Shown here: piece after piece, positions 9,191 through 17,676 of the stretch
Layout of the letters: each line of letters starts with the position of its first letter
Position numbering within the stretch: the first letter of the stretch is position 1
The notes under the pieces: model-generated
Told to the model about the DNA's origin: nothing
Seen by the model: only the letters and a program-made list of their open reading frames with translations
Database searches by the model: none
Source of the DNA: Rhodospirillaceae bacterium
GTDB lineage: Bacteria > Pseudomonadota > Alphaproteobacteria > Rhodospirillales > UBA2165
DNA length: 47,766 nt
Assembly: GCA_018649725.1 (NCBI GenBank)
Contig: JABIHH010000074.1
Coordinates: 1 to 47,766 of the forward strand
Reading direction: 5' to 3'
Translations under genes and position numbers: made by a program

Positions 9191-10570
9191 TTAAGAGTCA
9201 ACGTAAGGGTTATTTCCCTTGCGCACCAATACCCTGATCGGCACACCGGGCAGATCAAAATCTTCACGAATGCCGTTTACCAAGAAGCGCCGATAGGCTT
9301 CCGGCAATGCATTGCCCTTGCTTGAGAATATAACGAAGGTAGGTGGGCGGGTTTTAGCTTGGGTCATGTAGCGGATGCGGATACGCCGGCCACTGCTCAT
9401 TGGTGGCGGGTGGCGCTCGGTCATCATCTCAAGCCACTGATTGAGTTTACCGGTCGGTATGCGCCGGTTCCATATCTCAAAAATCTTAAATGCCGCCGGG
9501 ATAAGTTTGTCGGTATTTTTTCCCGTCAAAGCCGAGAGCGTGATGATGGGGATACCGCGCACCTGTGGAAGCGAAGTTTGTAGGCGATCATCTAAGTCTT
9601 GGAGGGCCTGTTTGCGATCCTTTACGGCGTCCCATTTGTTGACGGCAATCATGAGGACACGACCTTCTTCAATCACCTGGCGGGCGATCGTCAAATCCTG
9701 CTTTTCAAGCATGAGATTGCCATCCAAAACCAAAACAACAATTTGGGCATATTGGATCGCACGATAGGAATCTGTCGCTGATAGGCCTTCGACCTTGTCC
9801 TGAACTTTAGACCTTCGACGTAGCCCCGCGGTATCGATCAATTTAATGCTGCGACCGTCATGTTCCCATTCAACGGCGATGGAATCGCGGGTGATGCCTG
9901 CCTCTGGCCCGGTGAGGAGCCTGTCTTCGCCGACTATTCGATTGACGAGAGTTGATTTGCCGACATTCGGCCGCCCGACAATTGCCATCTGGATGGTGCC
10001 GACGAAATCATCTTCATCGCTATCGGGATCAAAGGAGATGTCTTCAGAAATTTGTGAAGCTGCATCTTCTTCTTCCTGTTCTGCAAAAGGCAGTAATGCC
10101 TGGTAAAGATCGGCCAACCCATCGCCATGTTCGGCAGAAAAAGGTATCGGATCGCCCAGACCAAGCCCATATGATTCATACAATCCCGGATCACCGGCCT
10201 TACCCTCGCATTTATTGGCGACCAGAATGACAGGGATATCCTGGGTCCGGATCCATTGGGAAAAATAATTGTCGAGGGGGGTAATTCCCGCCCGCGCGTC
10301 AATGAGAAAAAGCGCGACGTCGGCTTCTTCCACGGCGCGGTCGGTCTGTTCCCGCATGCGCGCTTCTAAACTATCATCATGGGCATCTTCAAAACCAGCG
10401 GTATCGATTATTTCGATATCCAAATCGCCAACCCGTCCAGCAGCTACGCGACGATCTCTGGTTACGCCAGGTGTATCGTCCACGATCGCCAAACGTTTGC
10501 CCGCCAATCGATTGAACAGGGTGGATTTACCGACATTCGGTCTGCCGAGAATTGCTACAGTAAGGCTCAT
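9191..10570 (-). CDS. der: Ribosome-associated GTPase Der (EngA)
   Basis: A 459-residue tandem GTPase needed for 50S ribosomal subunit assembly. Two G domains each carry a P-loop GRPNVGKST (first at 9-17, second near residue 200), DTAG switch II motifs (DTAGFED and DTAGLRR) and NKxD-type motifs (NKCEG and NKWDA). The C-terminal KH-like domain follows ([16 protein letters not shown]). An acidic linker ([12 protein letters not shown]) joins the two G domains. The length fits the family. The ATG start lies 25 bases after the bamB stop, giving the conserved yfgM-bamB-der order of proteobacteria. Confidence 0.97.
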   Translation of the reverse strand: MSLTVAILGRPNVGKSTLFNRLAGKRLAIVDDTPGVTRDRRVAAGRVGDLDIEIIDTAGFEDAHDDSLEARMREQTDRAVEEADVALFLIDARAGITPLDNYFSQWIRTQDIPVILVANKCEGKAGDPGLYESYGLGLGDPIPFSAEHGDGLADLYQALLPFAEQEEEDAASQISEDISFDPDSDEDDFVGTIQMAIVGRPNVGKSTLVNRIVGEDRLLTGPEAGITRDSIAVEWEHDGRSIKLIDTAGLRRRSKVQDKVEGLSATDSYRAIQYAQIVVLVLDGNLMLEKQDLTIARQVIEEGRVLMIAVNKWDAVKDRKQALQDLDDRLQTSLPQVRGIPIITLSALTGKNTDKLIPAAFKIFEIWNRRIPTGKLNQWLEMMTERHPPPMSSGRRIRIRYMTQAKTRPPTFVIFSSKGNALPEAYRRFLVNGIREDFDLPGVPIRVLVRKGNNPYVDS

Positions 10571-10595
10571 GGCCAGATCTTACGACTTTTTAGGG

Positions 10596-11945
10596 TTAAC
10601 GATAAGCGACTAATTCCGCATCATCGGATAAGAACAATAATGAATCCTGCGCGACGATTGGGCTAATGGTGACGCCATCCGGCATCTCAACTTTACCCAA
10701 AATTTTTCCGGAATAGGGTGAAAGCGACACGGCCTCACCGTTCGAGCCGGCAACTATTAGTCGGTCGCTTGCCAAAATTGGGCCGGTCCAGGTGATCTTA
10801 CCTTGATGGTCTTCAGGATCTTCCCATTCAGGGAGAGCTGTTACCCAATAGATCCGCCCGTTCAGTCTGCCAAGCGCAAGCAGATCAGTATTGTTGGAAA
10901 GCACAAATAAATAATCACCCGCAATCCACGGGCTTTCGATACCGCCAACCCCGCGCTCCCATATTCGCCGTCCGGTACGCAAATTAATTGCTGCGAATTG
11001 GCCACTATTGCTGATGGCAAATACAATGCCACGGTCAATGATTGGGCGTCCGCGAATGGTAGACAGAGTTGAAGACCCGTGAGCTTGACGGCCACCGGCG
11101 AGCGAATCTGCCCATAGCTCTTGGCCATTCTCAACTTTTAGGGCGACCAACTCGCCAGATGAGTAGGGCGCGACAACGACGCCGCTATCAACCGCAGGGC
11201 TGCCGCCGCCCAATAAATTGGTTGCTTCTTCGATGCCGGAATGGGTCCAAAGGGCAGCGCCCGTTTGGCCATGCAGCGCGTATAATTTATTTGTGACCGT
11301 GATGGCAAAAACCCGATTGCCTCTGGCGGTGGGGGCGGTACGCAGCGGTGCGCCAACACTGCGTCGCCAAAGTACTTTTCCGGTCCGGGCCTCTAAAGCG
11401 ACGACTTGGCCAAAGCCCGTGGTGGCAAAGATTTTACCGTTCTCATAGGCTAATCCTCCATTGATGTGATAGTCATCCTCATCCTTTGGGGTAATTTCTG
11501 AGCTCCAGATTTCCTCACCATTTTTGAAATTATAGGCACTTACAATTGTCTCGGCATCCATTGTGAAAAGCCGGTTCTCGGCGACAATGGGTTGCGCCAT
11601 CAGGCGTTCTTCATCATTGGTGCCGCGGCCAATATCAATACTCCAACTTTCCTGCAGCGCTTTTCCGATACGCATGTGGTGCATCGCATGGTTGGCATAG
11701 CCGCCGGCTTGAGGCCAGTCTTGGTTGGGGCTCGGAGCGGGCAAGACGATTTTATGTCCGAGTGCCGATGTATCAGGCTCAATGGAGCGTTGTTGGGACA
11801 AAATTGAAATACGCTTTCCCGGTAAAGGCTTAGCTTCATTTGAACCCAGGAAAGAATCGCAGCCGGTGAGTGCCAAGACGGCTGTCGCTTGGATCAAAAC
11901 CATCAAGACTCGGTAATAAGATTTATTGCTTTTTATCTGTGACAT
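10596..11945 (-). CDS. bamB: Outer membrane assembly lipoprotein BamB (PQQ-like beta-propeller)
   Basis: A 449-residue lipoprotein. The signal peptide ends in lipobox LTGC, with lipidated Cys29. The rest is a series of PQQ-type beta-propeller blades with repeating motifs such as ALEARTGKVLWRR, ALHGQTGAALW, ALKVENGQELW and AINLRTGRRIWERG. BamB is a periplasmic-facing accessory of the BAM complex that inserts beta-barrel proteins. The neighbours support this: a YfgM-like protein upstream and der downstream. The start is ATG 11945. Confidence 0.93.
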   Translation of the reverse strand: MSQIKSNKSYYRVLMVLIQATAVLALTGCDSFLGSNEAKPLPGKRISILSQQRSIEPDTSALGHKIVLPAPSPNQDWPQAGGYANHAMHHMRIGKALQESWSIDIGRGTNDEERLMAQPIVAENRLFTMDAETIVSAYNFKNGEEIWSSEITPKDEDDYHINGGLAYENGKIFATTGFGQVVALEARTGKVLWRRSVGAPLRTAPTARGNRVFAITVTNKLYALHGQTGAALWTHSGIEEATNLLGGGSPAVDSGVVVAPYSSGELVALKVENGQELWADSLAGGRQAHGSSTLSTIRGRPIIDRGIVFAISNSGQFAAINLRTGRRIWERGVGGIESPWIAGDYLFVLSNNTDLLALGRLNGRIYWVTALPEWEDPEDHQGKITWTGPILASDRLIVAGSNGEAVSLSPYSGKILGKVEMPDGVTISPIVAQDSLLFLSDDAELVAYR

Positions 11946-12000
11946 TTTCTAATTCCCAAGAACCTGCTTGTAGAATGTTGCTTCGAATTAAGAGCGGGTT

Positions 12001-12666
12001 TTAACCGCCCAAGATGGCCGTCATTTCGGCAGCCCGTGTGCGAATACCGGAAGGGGCTGTCGCATCATCTGACAGTTCCTTATAAAGTTTTTGAGCCTTC
12101 GCTTTGTCACCTGATTTTTGGGCCAATAAGGCGCTCAATTCCTTGGCACTATGGCGCCACGCATTTGTGCCATTGATCAGGCGCGTAAGTTTTTGGCTTA
12201 ACGCCACGGCATCACCACTTTCAATGCCATGCAGCGCCGCCATAATTAGGGCCATATCCCGCATGATTTCATCAATGCTACTGTCATCTGAGAGGGCGAG
12301 ATAAGCACCGGAAGCGGCTTTGCCATCGCCTTTTTTTGCCAATATGGCGGCTTGGTTAAACCGTGCTAATACCGCATAGCCTGAGCTGCCATCTTGGGCC
12401 AGCTTGGCCAAAATTCCGCTCGCGGTATCGGGTTTATCGCGCGCAATGGATTTCAAGGCAGAAGCCAGGAGCTTGCTGTCTTCGGATTTACGGTTCAAAT
12501 CATAGGCTTGCCAGCCTTTGATCGACGCAACACCGACGACGAGTGCGACGGCTGCACCAATTACAAATTTTCCGTATTTCTTCCAAAGATCGGCATATTT
12601 CTGCTGGCGCAGATCTTCATCAATCTCTTTAAATAAATTGTCCTGTTCCGGATCACGATCCGCCAT
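12001..12666 (-). CDS. YfgM-like tetratricopeptide membrane protein
   Basis: A 221-residue protein with a short charged N-terminus, one transmembrane helix near residues 33-50 (FVIGAAVALVVGVASI) and a periplasmic alpha-helical TPR-like domain. This matches the TPR_21/YfgM family (ancillary SecYEG/PpiD-associated factors in Escherichia coli). Gene order yfgM-bamB-der matches that of gammaproteobacteria, minus hisS. The motif DNLFKEIDEDLRQQKYADLWKKYG is typical of alphaproteobacterial members. It is separated from bamB by 55 bases. Confidence 0.85.
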   Translation of the reverse strand: MADRDPEQDNLFKEIDEDLRQQKYADLWKKYGKFVIGAAVALVVGVASIKGWQAYDLNRKSEDSKLLASALKSIARDKPDTASGILAKLAQDGSSGYAVLARFNQAAILAKKGDGKAASGAYLALSDDSSIDEIMRDMALIMAALHGIESGDAVALSQKLTRLINGTNAWRHSAKELSALLAQKSGDKAKAQKLYKELSDDATAPSGIRTRAAEMTAILGG

Positions 12667-12830
12667 TCATACACCTGTCGTCATATTAGGGGCACCCAAA
12701 GGCTCTGCCTAATGGATTCACACATTGCCGCATTGATTTCCAATGGGGCGTATATCCCGGAAAACGTTATAGATCAACACTTTGTCGCAAGTGTGATGAC
12801 ATGAGATTATAGGGAAATATCTATCGGCGT

Positions 12831-13226
12831 CTAATGAACCATCTTACTTAGACGACTTACCCGCGCATGGAGCAGATCAGCGCGTCCCATAAGACTTTCA
12901 AGAATTCTCGGCAAATCGATGTCGTGGTCGGTTTGGCGTTCCGAAAAAATTTCCGGATCGAGATGCTTCTTGCCCATTTTTTGCGCTTTGGAGACGGATA
13001 CCTCGCCGGAATTAGCGGCTTTATGCCAAAGAACCCAGGTCATGACATTGGTAAGATGGGAAACCAGGCGGGATGTTTCGGAAGTTATAAAAAATTTTTC
13101 AAAAGAATCACCATTGTCATTTGCTGAAGTCCGTTGGAAGGCTGCAAATGTCCGTGCCTCTGTCAGGAGGTCCATGGTGTCGTGATAAGTTTTATCAATA
13201 AATGGAAAGCTATTTGTTTCACGCAT
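12831..13226 (-). CDS. rcdA: DUF1465 family protein, RcdA-like regulator of CtrA degradation
   Basis: A 131-residue all-helical protein with the conserved core FIDKTYHDTMDLLTEARTFA and SRLVSHLTNVMTWVLWHKA found in alphaproteobacterial DUF1465 proteins. From knowledge of the family, Caulobacter RcdA belongs here; it is an adaptor delivering the cell-cycle regulator CtrA and other substrates to ClpXP. The frame is open upstream to a TTG at 13280, but ATG 13226 is preferred because TAGGA lies eight bases before it and homologues begin near this point. The C-terminus (RADLLHARVSRLSKMV) looks like a substrate-contact tail, which is inference. It is divergent from a lipoprotein gene preceded by a CtrA-type box. 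Confidence 0.72.
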   Translation of the reverse strand: MRETNSFPFIDKTYHDTMDLLTEARTFAAFQRTSANDNGDSFEKFFITSETSRLVSHLTNVMTWVLWHKAANSGEVSVSKAQKMGKKHLDPEIFSERQTDHDIDLPRILESLMGRADLLHARVSRLSKMVH

Positions 13227-13334
13227 AAATAATTTCCTACTCGTAAAATTTATCGGTTTTTGTACAATGTCTATCGCCAAATTCTCCGTTTGACGGAAAT
13301 TAATTTGTCTTCAGCGAACATATCCTTCCGAGTT

Positions 13335-13361
13335 TGTAACGGTAGTGTAACAAAATGTAAC
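13335..13361. promoter_or_regulatory. Three helically phased TGTAAC direct repeats
   Basis: TGTAAC occurs at 13335, 13346 and 13356, steps of 11 and 10 bases, so all copies face the same side of the helix. The outer copies extend to TGTAACG followed by TAG. Tandem repeats with this spacing are typical of OmpR/PhoB-family response regulator sites; the particular regulator is not known. Confidence 0.5.
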
Positions 13362-13479
13362 GTTAGACTCCAAACAAATGGTTAATATCACCCGGTTCAA
13401 TCTGATATCAAGACTTTGAAAATTACTAAAAAAATGGCACAACCAATTGATACACAACAATTAATAGCGCTTTCGTATT

Positions 13480-13494
13480 TTAATTCTTCATTAA
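13480..13494. promoter_or_regulatory. CtrA-type box TTAA-N7-TTAA upstream of the lipoprotein gene
   Basis: The sequence TTAATTCTTCATTAA is an exact match to the CtrA consensus (two TTAA half sites seven bases apart). It lies 60-74 bases before the chosen ATG. About one such match is expected by chance in a window this long, so position is the main support. Confidence 0.45.
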
Positions 13495-13553
13495 GCGTGC
13501 AAATGCTAAAATACAGTCAACGAGTAATTAATAATTTGAATCGTTATAAAAAA

Positions 13554-13919
13554 ATGGAGAATCGGTTCGTGCGTGTCAGTTTAGTAGTTTTTTTCTCAAT
13601 CATTGTTGGTGCTTGTTCCGCTGTAACCTCCGCGCCCACTATGATGCCGGAATTGCTGGGTGTTGATGGGGTAACTGTTGCCACGACCGGCAAAACGATT
13701 TCAGATCATATTGTGTCCTATACGTCAGGAAAAAACTGTTCCACGGTCAGACGCAGCACCGGCCAGAATTTTTGCGAAGAAGATGATCTCTCGCCGCCGG
13801 AAGAAATCTATTGTTATAATTCTTTGGGCAATGTGAATTGCTTCGCCACCCCCCAACCCTATGGCCAAGGAAACTCTACGATTGACCATATCTCGGGTAA
13901 ACCGGGTCTCATCAGATAA
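13554..13919 (+). CDS. Small cysteine-containing lipoprotein, unknown function
   Basis: A 121-residue protein with a classic lipoprotein signal: MENRFVR, a hydrophobic stretch, then the IVGAC lipobox with lipidated Cys21. The mature part has four further cysteines (62, 74, 87, 96) around the core TTGKTISDHIVSYTSGKNC and CYNSLGNVNCF, which could form two disulphides in the periplasm. I believe similar short proteins with an ISDHIVSYxSGK motif occur widely in alphaproteobacteria without assigned function. ATG 13554 is chosen because it places the signal peptide at the N-terminus, but no clear ribosome-binding site precedes it. A Sel1-repeat gene follows 36 bases later and may be co-transcribed. 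Confidence 0.72.
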   Translation: MENRFVRVSLVVFFSIIVGACSAVTSAPTMMPELLGVDGVTVATTGKTISDHIVSYTSGKNCSTVRRSTGQNFCEEDDLSPPEEIYCYNSLGNVNCFATPQPYGQGNSTIDHISGKPGLIR

Positions 13920-13955
13920 CTTCACCTCGAAGATGATCGGTGTCATTTAGCTCCT

Positions 13956-14723
13956 ATGCGACTTTGGATTATAGCAATTTGGAAGACTCTCCCCCGTTCC
14001 TGGGTGATTGTTTTGCTTCCTTTTGTGCTTTTGGTAAGCGTTTTTGGCGGCTGGTATTTATTCGGCGGACTTTTTATCAAACCGCCAAATCTCAGTGAAA
14101 TTCACTATACTGATGAGCTTGAACGCTTACTGCCGAAAGCTGAGAAAGGCGACAAGCAAGCTCAGTACCAAGTCGGCGTTATCTATCGAGATGGCTTGGC
14201 CGGTACAAAGAACATCAATCTCTCTGCGCGGTGGTTCGAGAAAGCTGTGAAACTGGGCCATCCACCCGCGCAATACGCGCTTGGCCGAGCTTATGCGCTT
14301 GGCGAAGGGGTGGTACAGAATTTTGGCCGGGCAGCAGAGCTTTATCAGAAGGCGGCGGTGTTTGCGCGTCACGCAGCCTCCGAATTTGCTTTGGGTCAGC
14401 TCTATTTTCAGGGTAAGGGTGTCCTGCAAGACTATAAACAGGCACTCACCTGGTATCAGAAAGCAGCGCTTCGTAACCATGCCGGCGCGCAAGCCGTGAT
14501 GGGGTCAATGTATGCCAAAGGCTTTGGCATCGATCAGAACTTCACTGAAGCTTATGTCTGGTATAGCCTGGCGGCAGCGCAGCCGAAAAAAACCGCCCGC
14601 TTTGGCCTCGCCCTCAACCTCACCGAAGCCCTGGCTGACGCAAAAGCCAAGCTCAACCGGTTGGACCTTAAACAAGGCAACCAAAAACTCAAATCCATCC
14701 GCAAAAAATTGAAATTGAAATAA
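13956..14723 (+). CDS. Membrane-anchored Sel1-repeat protein
   Basis: A 255-residue protein with one N-terminal transmembrane helix (VIVLLPFVLLVSVFGGWYLF, about residues 19-38), a short linker, then four Sel1/TPR-like repeats. The repeats are marked by AQYQVGVIYRDG, AQYALGRAYALGEGV, ASEFALGQLYFQGKGV and AQAVMGSMYAKGFGI. It ends in a lysine-rich tail. Such proteins are usually protein-interaction scaffolds on the periplasmic side; no partner can be named. Its place just after a lipoprotein gene suggests an envelope role (inference). The ribosome-binding site is weak. Its stop lies 23 bases from that of the convergent methyltransferase gene. Confidence 0.8.
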   Translation: MRLWIIAIWKTLPRSWVIVLLPFVLLVSVFGGWYLFGGLFIKPPNLSEIHYTDELERLLPKAEKGDKQAQYQVGVIYRDGLAGTKNINLSARWFEKAVKLGHPPAQYALGRAYALGEGVVQNFGRAAELYQKAAVFARHAASEFALGQLYFQGKGVLQDYKQALTWYQKAALRNHAGAQAVMGSMYAKGFGIDQNFTEAYVWYSLAAAQPKKTARFGLALNLTEALADAKAKLNRLDLKQGNQKLKSIRKKLKLK

Positions 14724-14746
14724 GAGTACCAGCTGCACTTATTAAA

Positions 14747-15421
14747 TTAGTCGAATTGGAAGCCCGTGAGGAGGAAGGCTTCCATTTTGCTGACGATGCC
14801 TTCGGCGGGTTTGCGGCCACCATCGGTGATCTCCTGGTCTGGGCGTTTGCGGAGTACGATTTCGATACCGCATTCGCCAATCGGTGTCAGCGTTTGATCA
14901 AACCTAGCCAGTGTGTAGCGGTAGCTCTCATCGAGTTTTTGCAGCTTGATCAGCTCAGCGGCTCCACCGAGAGAGGCTGTTAAATCTAATATATTCAGTG
15001 ACTTAGGGCTCCAGGATTTTGCTTTAGAGATGGTGAAGGTGTGTTTGTGATCGCCGTTCCAAGTGCTGGGAAACTGGCCCTGCTCATACATATCCTCATC
15101 CGGCACGGTGACGATGAGATGACCGCCGGGCTTTACCGCTCGGAACCAATTTTGCAAACCGGCAAGCGGGTCTTCGAGATGCTCTAGACAATGCGAAGAG
15201 TGCACGAAATCAAACTGACCGTCCTCGATGCCGTCCAGCGTTTCAGCATCGCCGTCTTCTTTGTCCCAGACTTTGACACCCTGCATGCGGGGGAACAACT
15301 CGACATATAGGCCGAGCGGGTCCGGTCCGCCGCCGACATCTAAGCCGTTGCCGACAAAATAGCGATTAGAGAAGTTTGGTTCATGCATACGTCGCATGAT
15401 CGACTTGCTGCATTCTTTCAT
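14747..15421 (-). CDS. Class I SAM-dependent methyltransferase, unknown substrate
   Basis: A 224-residue Rossmann-fold methyltransferase. Motif I is GLDVGGGPDPLG (residues 27-38), the acidic post-I region is KVWDKEDGDAETL, and FDFVHSSHCLEHLEDP is the Methyltransf_11-type HCLEH motif. PGGHLIVTVPDEDMYEQG follows. No signal peptide or membrane segment is seen. The start has GGAG eight bases before ATG 15421. It lies 41 bases after the SDR gene and is probably the last gene of the dnaB-to-SDR run of minus-strand genes. The substrate is unknown; the HCLEH type is common among small-molecule and sugar or lipid methylases. Confidence 0.75.
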   Translation of the reverse strand: MKECSKSIMRRMHEPNFSNRYFVGNGLDVGGGPDPLGLYVELFPRMQGVKVWDKEDGDAETLDGIEDGQFDFVHSSHCLEHLEDPLAGLQNWFRAVKPGGHLIVTVPDEDMYEQGQFPSTWNGDHKHTFTISKAKSWSPKSLNILDLTASLGGAAELIKLQKLDESYRYTLARFDQTLTPIGECGIEIVLRKRPDQEITDGGRKPAEGIVSKMEAFLLTGFQFD

Positions 15422-15462
15422 AACTCGAACTCCTCTTTAACTAGTCTCAAATTATTCTCTAA

Positions 15463-16194
15463 TTATTCTGGGGGCTCTTCTGCCGTGATGAATTCACCGT
15501 TTAATTTGCAGGATGGCAAAACCAGATCAACAAGTTGCTGGGCCGTAAATTCAGGCGACTTAACGGTCTCGGGATCTTCGCCCGGATAGGCCTCGGCGCG
15601 CATTGAGGTGCGGGTCTTGCCGGGATTAAACAAGTTTGCAGTGACATTGGTTTGTTTGATTTCCTCAGCATAGGTGCCGACCATCATATCAAGGGCTGCT
15701 TTGCTGGTCGCATAGATGCCCCAGAATGCGCGATGAACCTGGCCGGCATAGGAGGTCATAAAAATCGCACGGCCCGCATCGGACAGTCGTAGCAATGGAT
15801 CGAAGCTTCGGATCAGCCGCCAATTGGCCGTCACATTAACCGCTAGGGTTTGTTCCCAGACTTTCGGGTCGATATGGTTGATCGGCCCCATGGTGCCCAG
15901 CAGGCCGGCATTGGCGATTAGAATATCGAGTTTGCCAAAGCGCTCATAGATGGTCGCTCCCATTTGGTCGATTTTGTCGTAATCGGTTAAATCCATCGGC
16001 ACCAAAGTGGCAGTGCCACCGGCGCCGCGAATTTCATCATCGATTTCTTCGAGCCCCCCTTGGGTGCGGGCAACCAAAATAACATGCGCGCCTTCGGCGG
16101 CAAAAAGTTTTGCTGTTGCAGCCCCGATGCCCCGGGACGCTCCTGTGATGACAGCGATGCGGTCTTGAAGTTTTCCGGTCGGAGCGTCGCTCAC
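15463..16194 (-). CDS. Short-chain dehydrogenase/reductase, translationally coupled to purF
   Basis: A 243-residue SDR with NAD(P)-binding TGASRGIGAATAKLF near residues 18-32, NAG motif (IANAGLLG) and catalytic YATSK. The substrate is unknown. The start is GTG, whose G is also the last base of the purF stop (TAGTG), a one-base overlap showing tight translational coupling. An SDR directly after purF recurs in alphaproteobacteria as far as I recall, but no function in purine synthesis is established. The C-terminus is shortened and acidic (ITAEEPPE). Confidence 0.82.
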   Translation of the reverse strand: MSDAPTGKLQDRIAVITGASRGIGAATAKLFAAEGAHVILVARTQGGLEEIDDEIRGAGGTATLVPMDLTDYDKIDQMGATIYERFGKLDILIANAGLLGTMGPINHIDPKVWEQTLAVNVTANWRLIRSFDPLLRLSDAGRAIFMTSYAGQVHRAFWGIYATSKAALDMMVGTYAEEIKQTNVTANLFNPGKTRTSMRAEAYPGEDPETVKSPEFTAQQLVDLVLPSCKLNGEFITAEEPPE

Positions 16195-17657
16195 TAGTAA
16201 TCCTGTTCGCTAAGGAGGGAGAGTTGCGCCGATGGTGCGCCGCCATTGTGATCGGTTAATTCAATCGGATATTCACCGGAGAAACAGGCGTCACAATATT
16301 GCGCAGCATCGTCAACCCGGCCCTCTTCACCGACCGCCCGGTAAAGCCCGTCCATTGAAATGAAGGAGAGCGAGTCGGCGCCAATATGCTTCGCCATTGC
16401 TTCGACATCTAATCTGGAGGCGAGGAGTTGTTCGGTTTCAGGCGTATCAATGCCGTAATAGCAGGAATTGCTGGTCGGTGGAGAGGATATCCGCATGTGA
16501 ACTTCTTTTGCACCAGCGGCCCGCACCATCTCGACAATTTTTTCAGACGTGGTGCCACGGACGATGGAATCATCAACCAATATCACCCGTTTGCCTTGGA
16601 GGAGGCCACGATTGGCATTATGTTTCAGCTTAACGCCGAGGTGGCGAATTTGATCGGTCGGCTCAATAAAGGTTCGCCCGACATAGTGATTGCGAATAAT
16701 GCCCAGCTCAAACGGAATGCCAGCCTGTTCGGCATAGCCGATCGCTGCCGGCACACCGGAATCCGGCACCGGCACAACAACATCTGCTTCAATATTTCTT
16801 TCCCGTGCCAACTCAGCGCCGATTTGCTTGCGCACTTCATATACATTCTGGCCTTCGACGTTGCTGTCGGGGCGGGCAAAATAAATATATTCAAAGATGC
16901 ACAGCTTTTTAGGCTCTTTGGTAAAGGGCTTGATGCTGCGGATGCCGTCATTATCAACGATGACAATCTCGCCTGGATCCACATCGCGAATGAACTCGGC
17001 ACCAATAATGTCGAGTGCGCAAGTCTCAGACGTCATTATGTACGAGCCATCAATGCGGCCCAGCACAAGCGGCCTCACACCCATCGGATCGCGCACACCA
17101 ATCAGCGCATCTTTGGTCAGCGCTACAACGGAATAGGCGCCCAATACATGGCGAAGGGCATCAATCATGCGGTCGACAACGGTGGAAAACTGACTGATTG
17201 CAATCAGATGGACAATGATCTCGGTATCCATGGTGGATTGAAAGATACAGCCTCGGTCAACCAGGCGTTTCCTGAGTGTATGTGCATTGGTCAGATTGCC
17301 GTTGTGGCCAATCGCGAGCCCGCCAAATTCAAATTCAGCGAAGATCGGCTGGACATTGCGAAGCACGGTCTCGCCGGCTGTTGAATAGCGATTATGACCA
17401 ATGGCACTGCTACCAGAGAGGCGGTTCATAACATCTTGTGAGCCAAAAATATCACCCACCAGACCAAGGGCGCGGTGGGTGTTAAACTGCGTGCCATCGG
17501 TGGAGACGATACCGGCGGCTTCCTGGCCGCGATGTTGAAGGGCGTGTAGACCCAAAGCTGTATGCGCTGCAGAGTCCTTGTGATCAAAAATGCCAAAGAC
17601 GCCACACTCTTCGTGAAAGTGGTCGTCATCAAAAGGGTTGGTAGTGATGTTGCTCAT
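16194..17657 (-). CDS. purF: Amidophosphoribosyltransferase PurF, iron-sulphur type
   Basis: A 487-residue enzyme of the first step of purine synthesis: PRPP plus glutamine gives 5-phosphoribosylamine. A 17-residue propeptide precedes CGVFGIFDH, so Cys18 becomes the N-terminal catalytic cysteine of the class II glutaminase domain after cleavage. The PRPP site is VILVDDSIVRGTT. Cysteines at KLCIFEYIYF, TSNSCYYGID and the CxxC of YCDACFSG match the four 4Fe-4S ligands of the Bacillus-type enzyme, unlike the E. coli one, which lacks the cluster. It lies 19 bases after cvpA, as in many proteobacteria. Confidence 0.97.
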   Translation of the reverse strand: MSNITTNPFDDDHFHEECGVFGIFDHKDSAAHTALGLHALQHRGQEAAGIVSTDGTQFNTHRALGLVGDIFGSQDVMNRLSGSSAIGHNRYSTAGETVLRNVQPIFAEFEFGGLAIGHNGNLTNAHTLRKRLVDRGCIFQSTMDTEIIVHLIAISQFSTVVDRMIDALRHVLGAYSVVALTKDALIGVRDPMGVRPLVLGRIDGSYIMTSETCALDIIGAEFIRDVDPGEIVIVDNDGIRSIKPFTKEPKKLCIFEYIYFARPDSNVEGQNVYEVRKQIGAELARERNIEADVVVPVPDSGVPAAIGYAEQAGIPFELGIIRNHYVGRTFIEPTDQIRHLGVKLKHNANRGLLQGKRVILVDDSIVRGTTSEKIVEMVRAAGAKEVHMRISSPPTSNSCYYGIDTPETEQLLASRLDVEAMAKHIGADSLSFISMDGLYRAVGEEGRVDDAAQYCDACFSGEYPIELTDHNGGAPSAQLSLLSEQDY

Positions 17658-17676
17658 TTGTCGACTTTATTCGGTC

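Larger units (their letters stand above)
13227..13553. other. Divergent intergenic region between rcdA and the lipoprotein gene
   Basis: This 327-base A+T-rich stretch carries the 5' regions of two divergent genes. It holds three phased TGTAAC repeats (13335-13361) and a perfect TTAA-N7-TTAA box (13480-13494). The frame of the lipoprotein is open back to a TTG at 13416, but those residues would precede the signal peptide with no ribosome-binding site, so I treat them as non-coding. Confidence 0.6.

Noticed and set aside
16428..17384. 318-codon open frame on the + strand opposite purF
   Set aside because: It lies wholly antisense to a clear purF, has no recognisable motif or ribosome-binding site, and reads like a codon-bias shadow.
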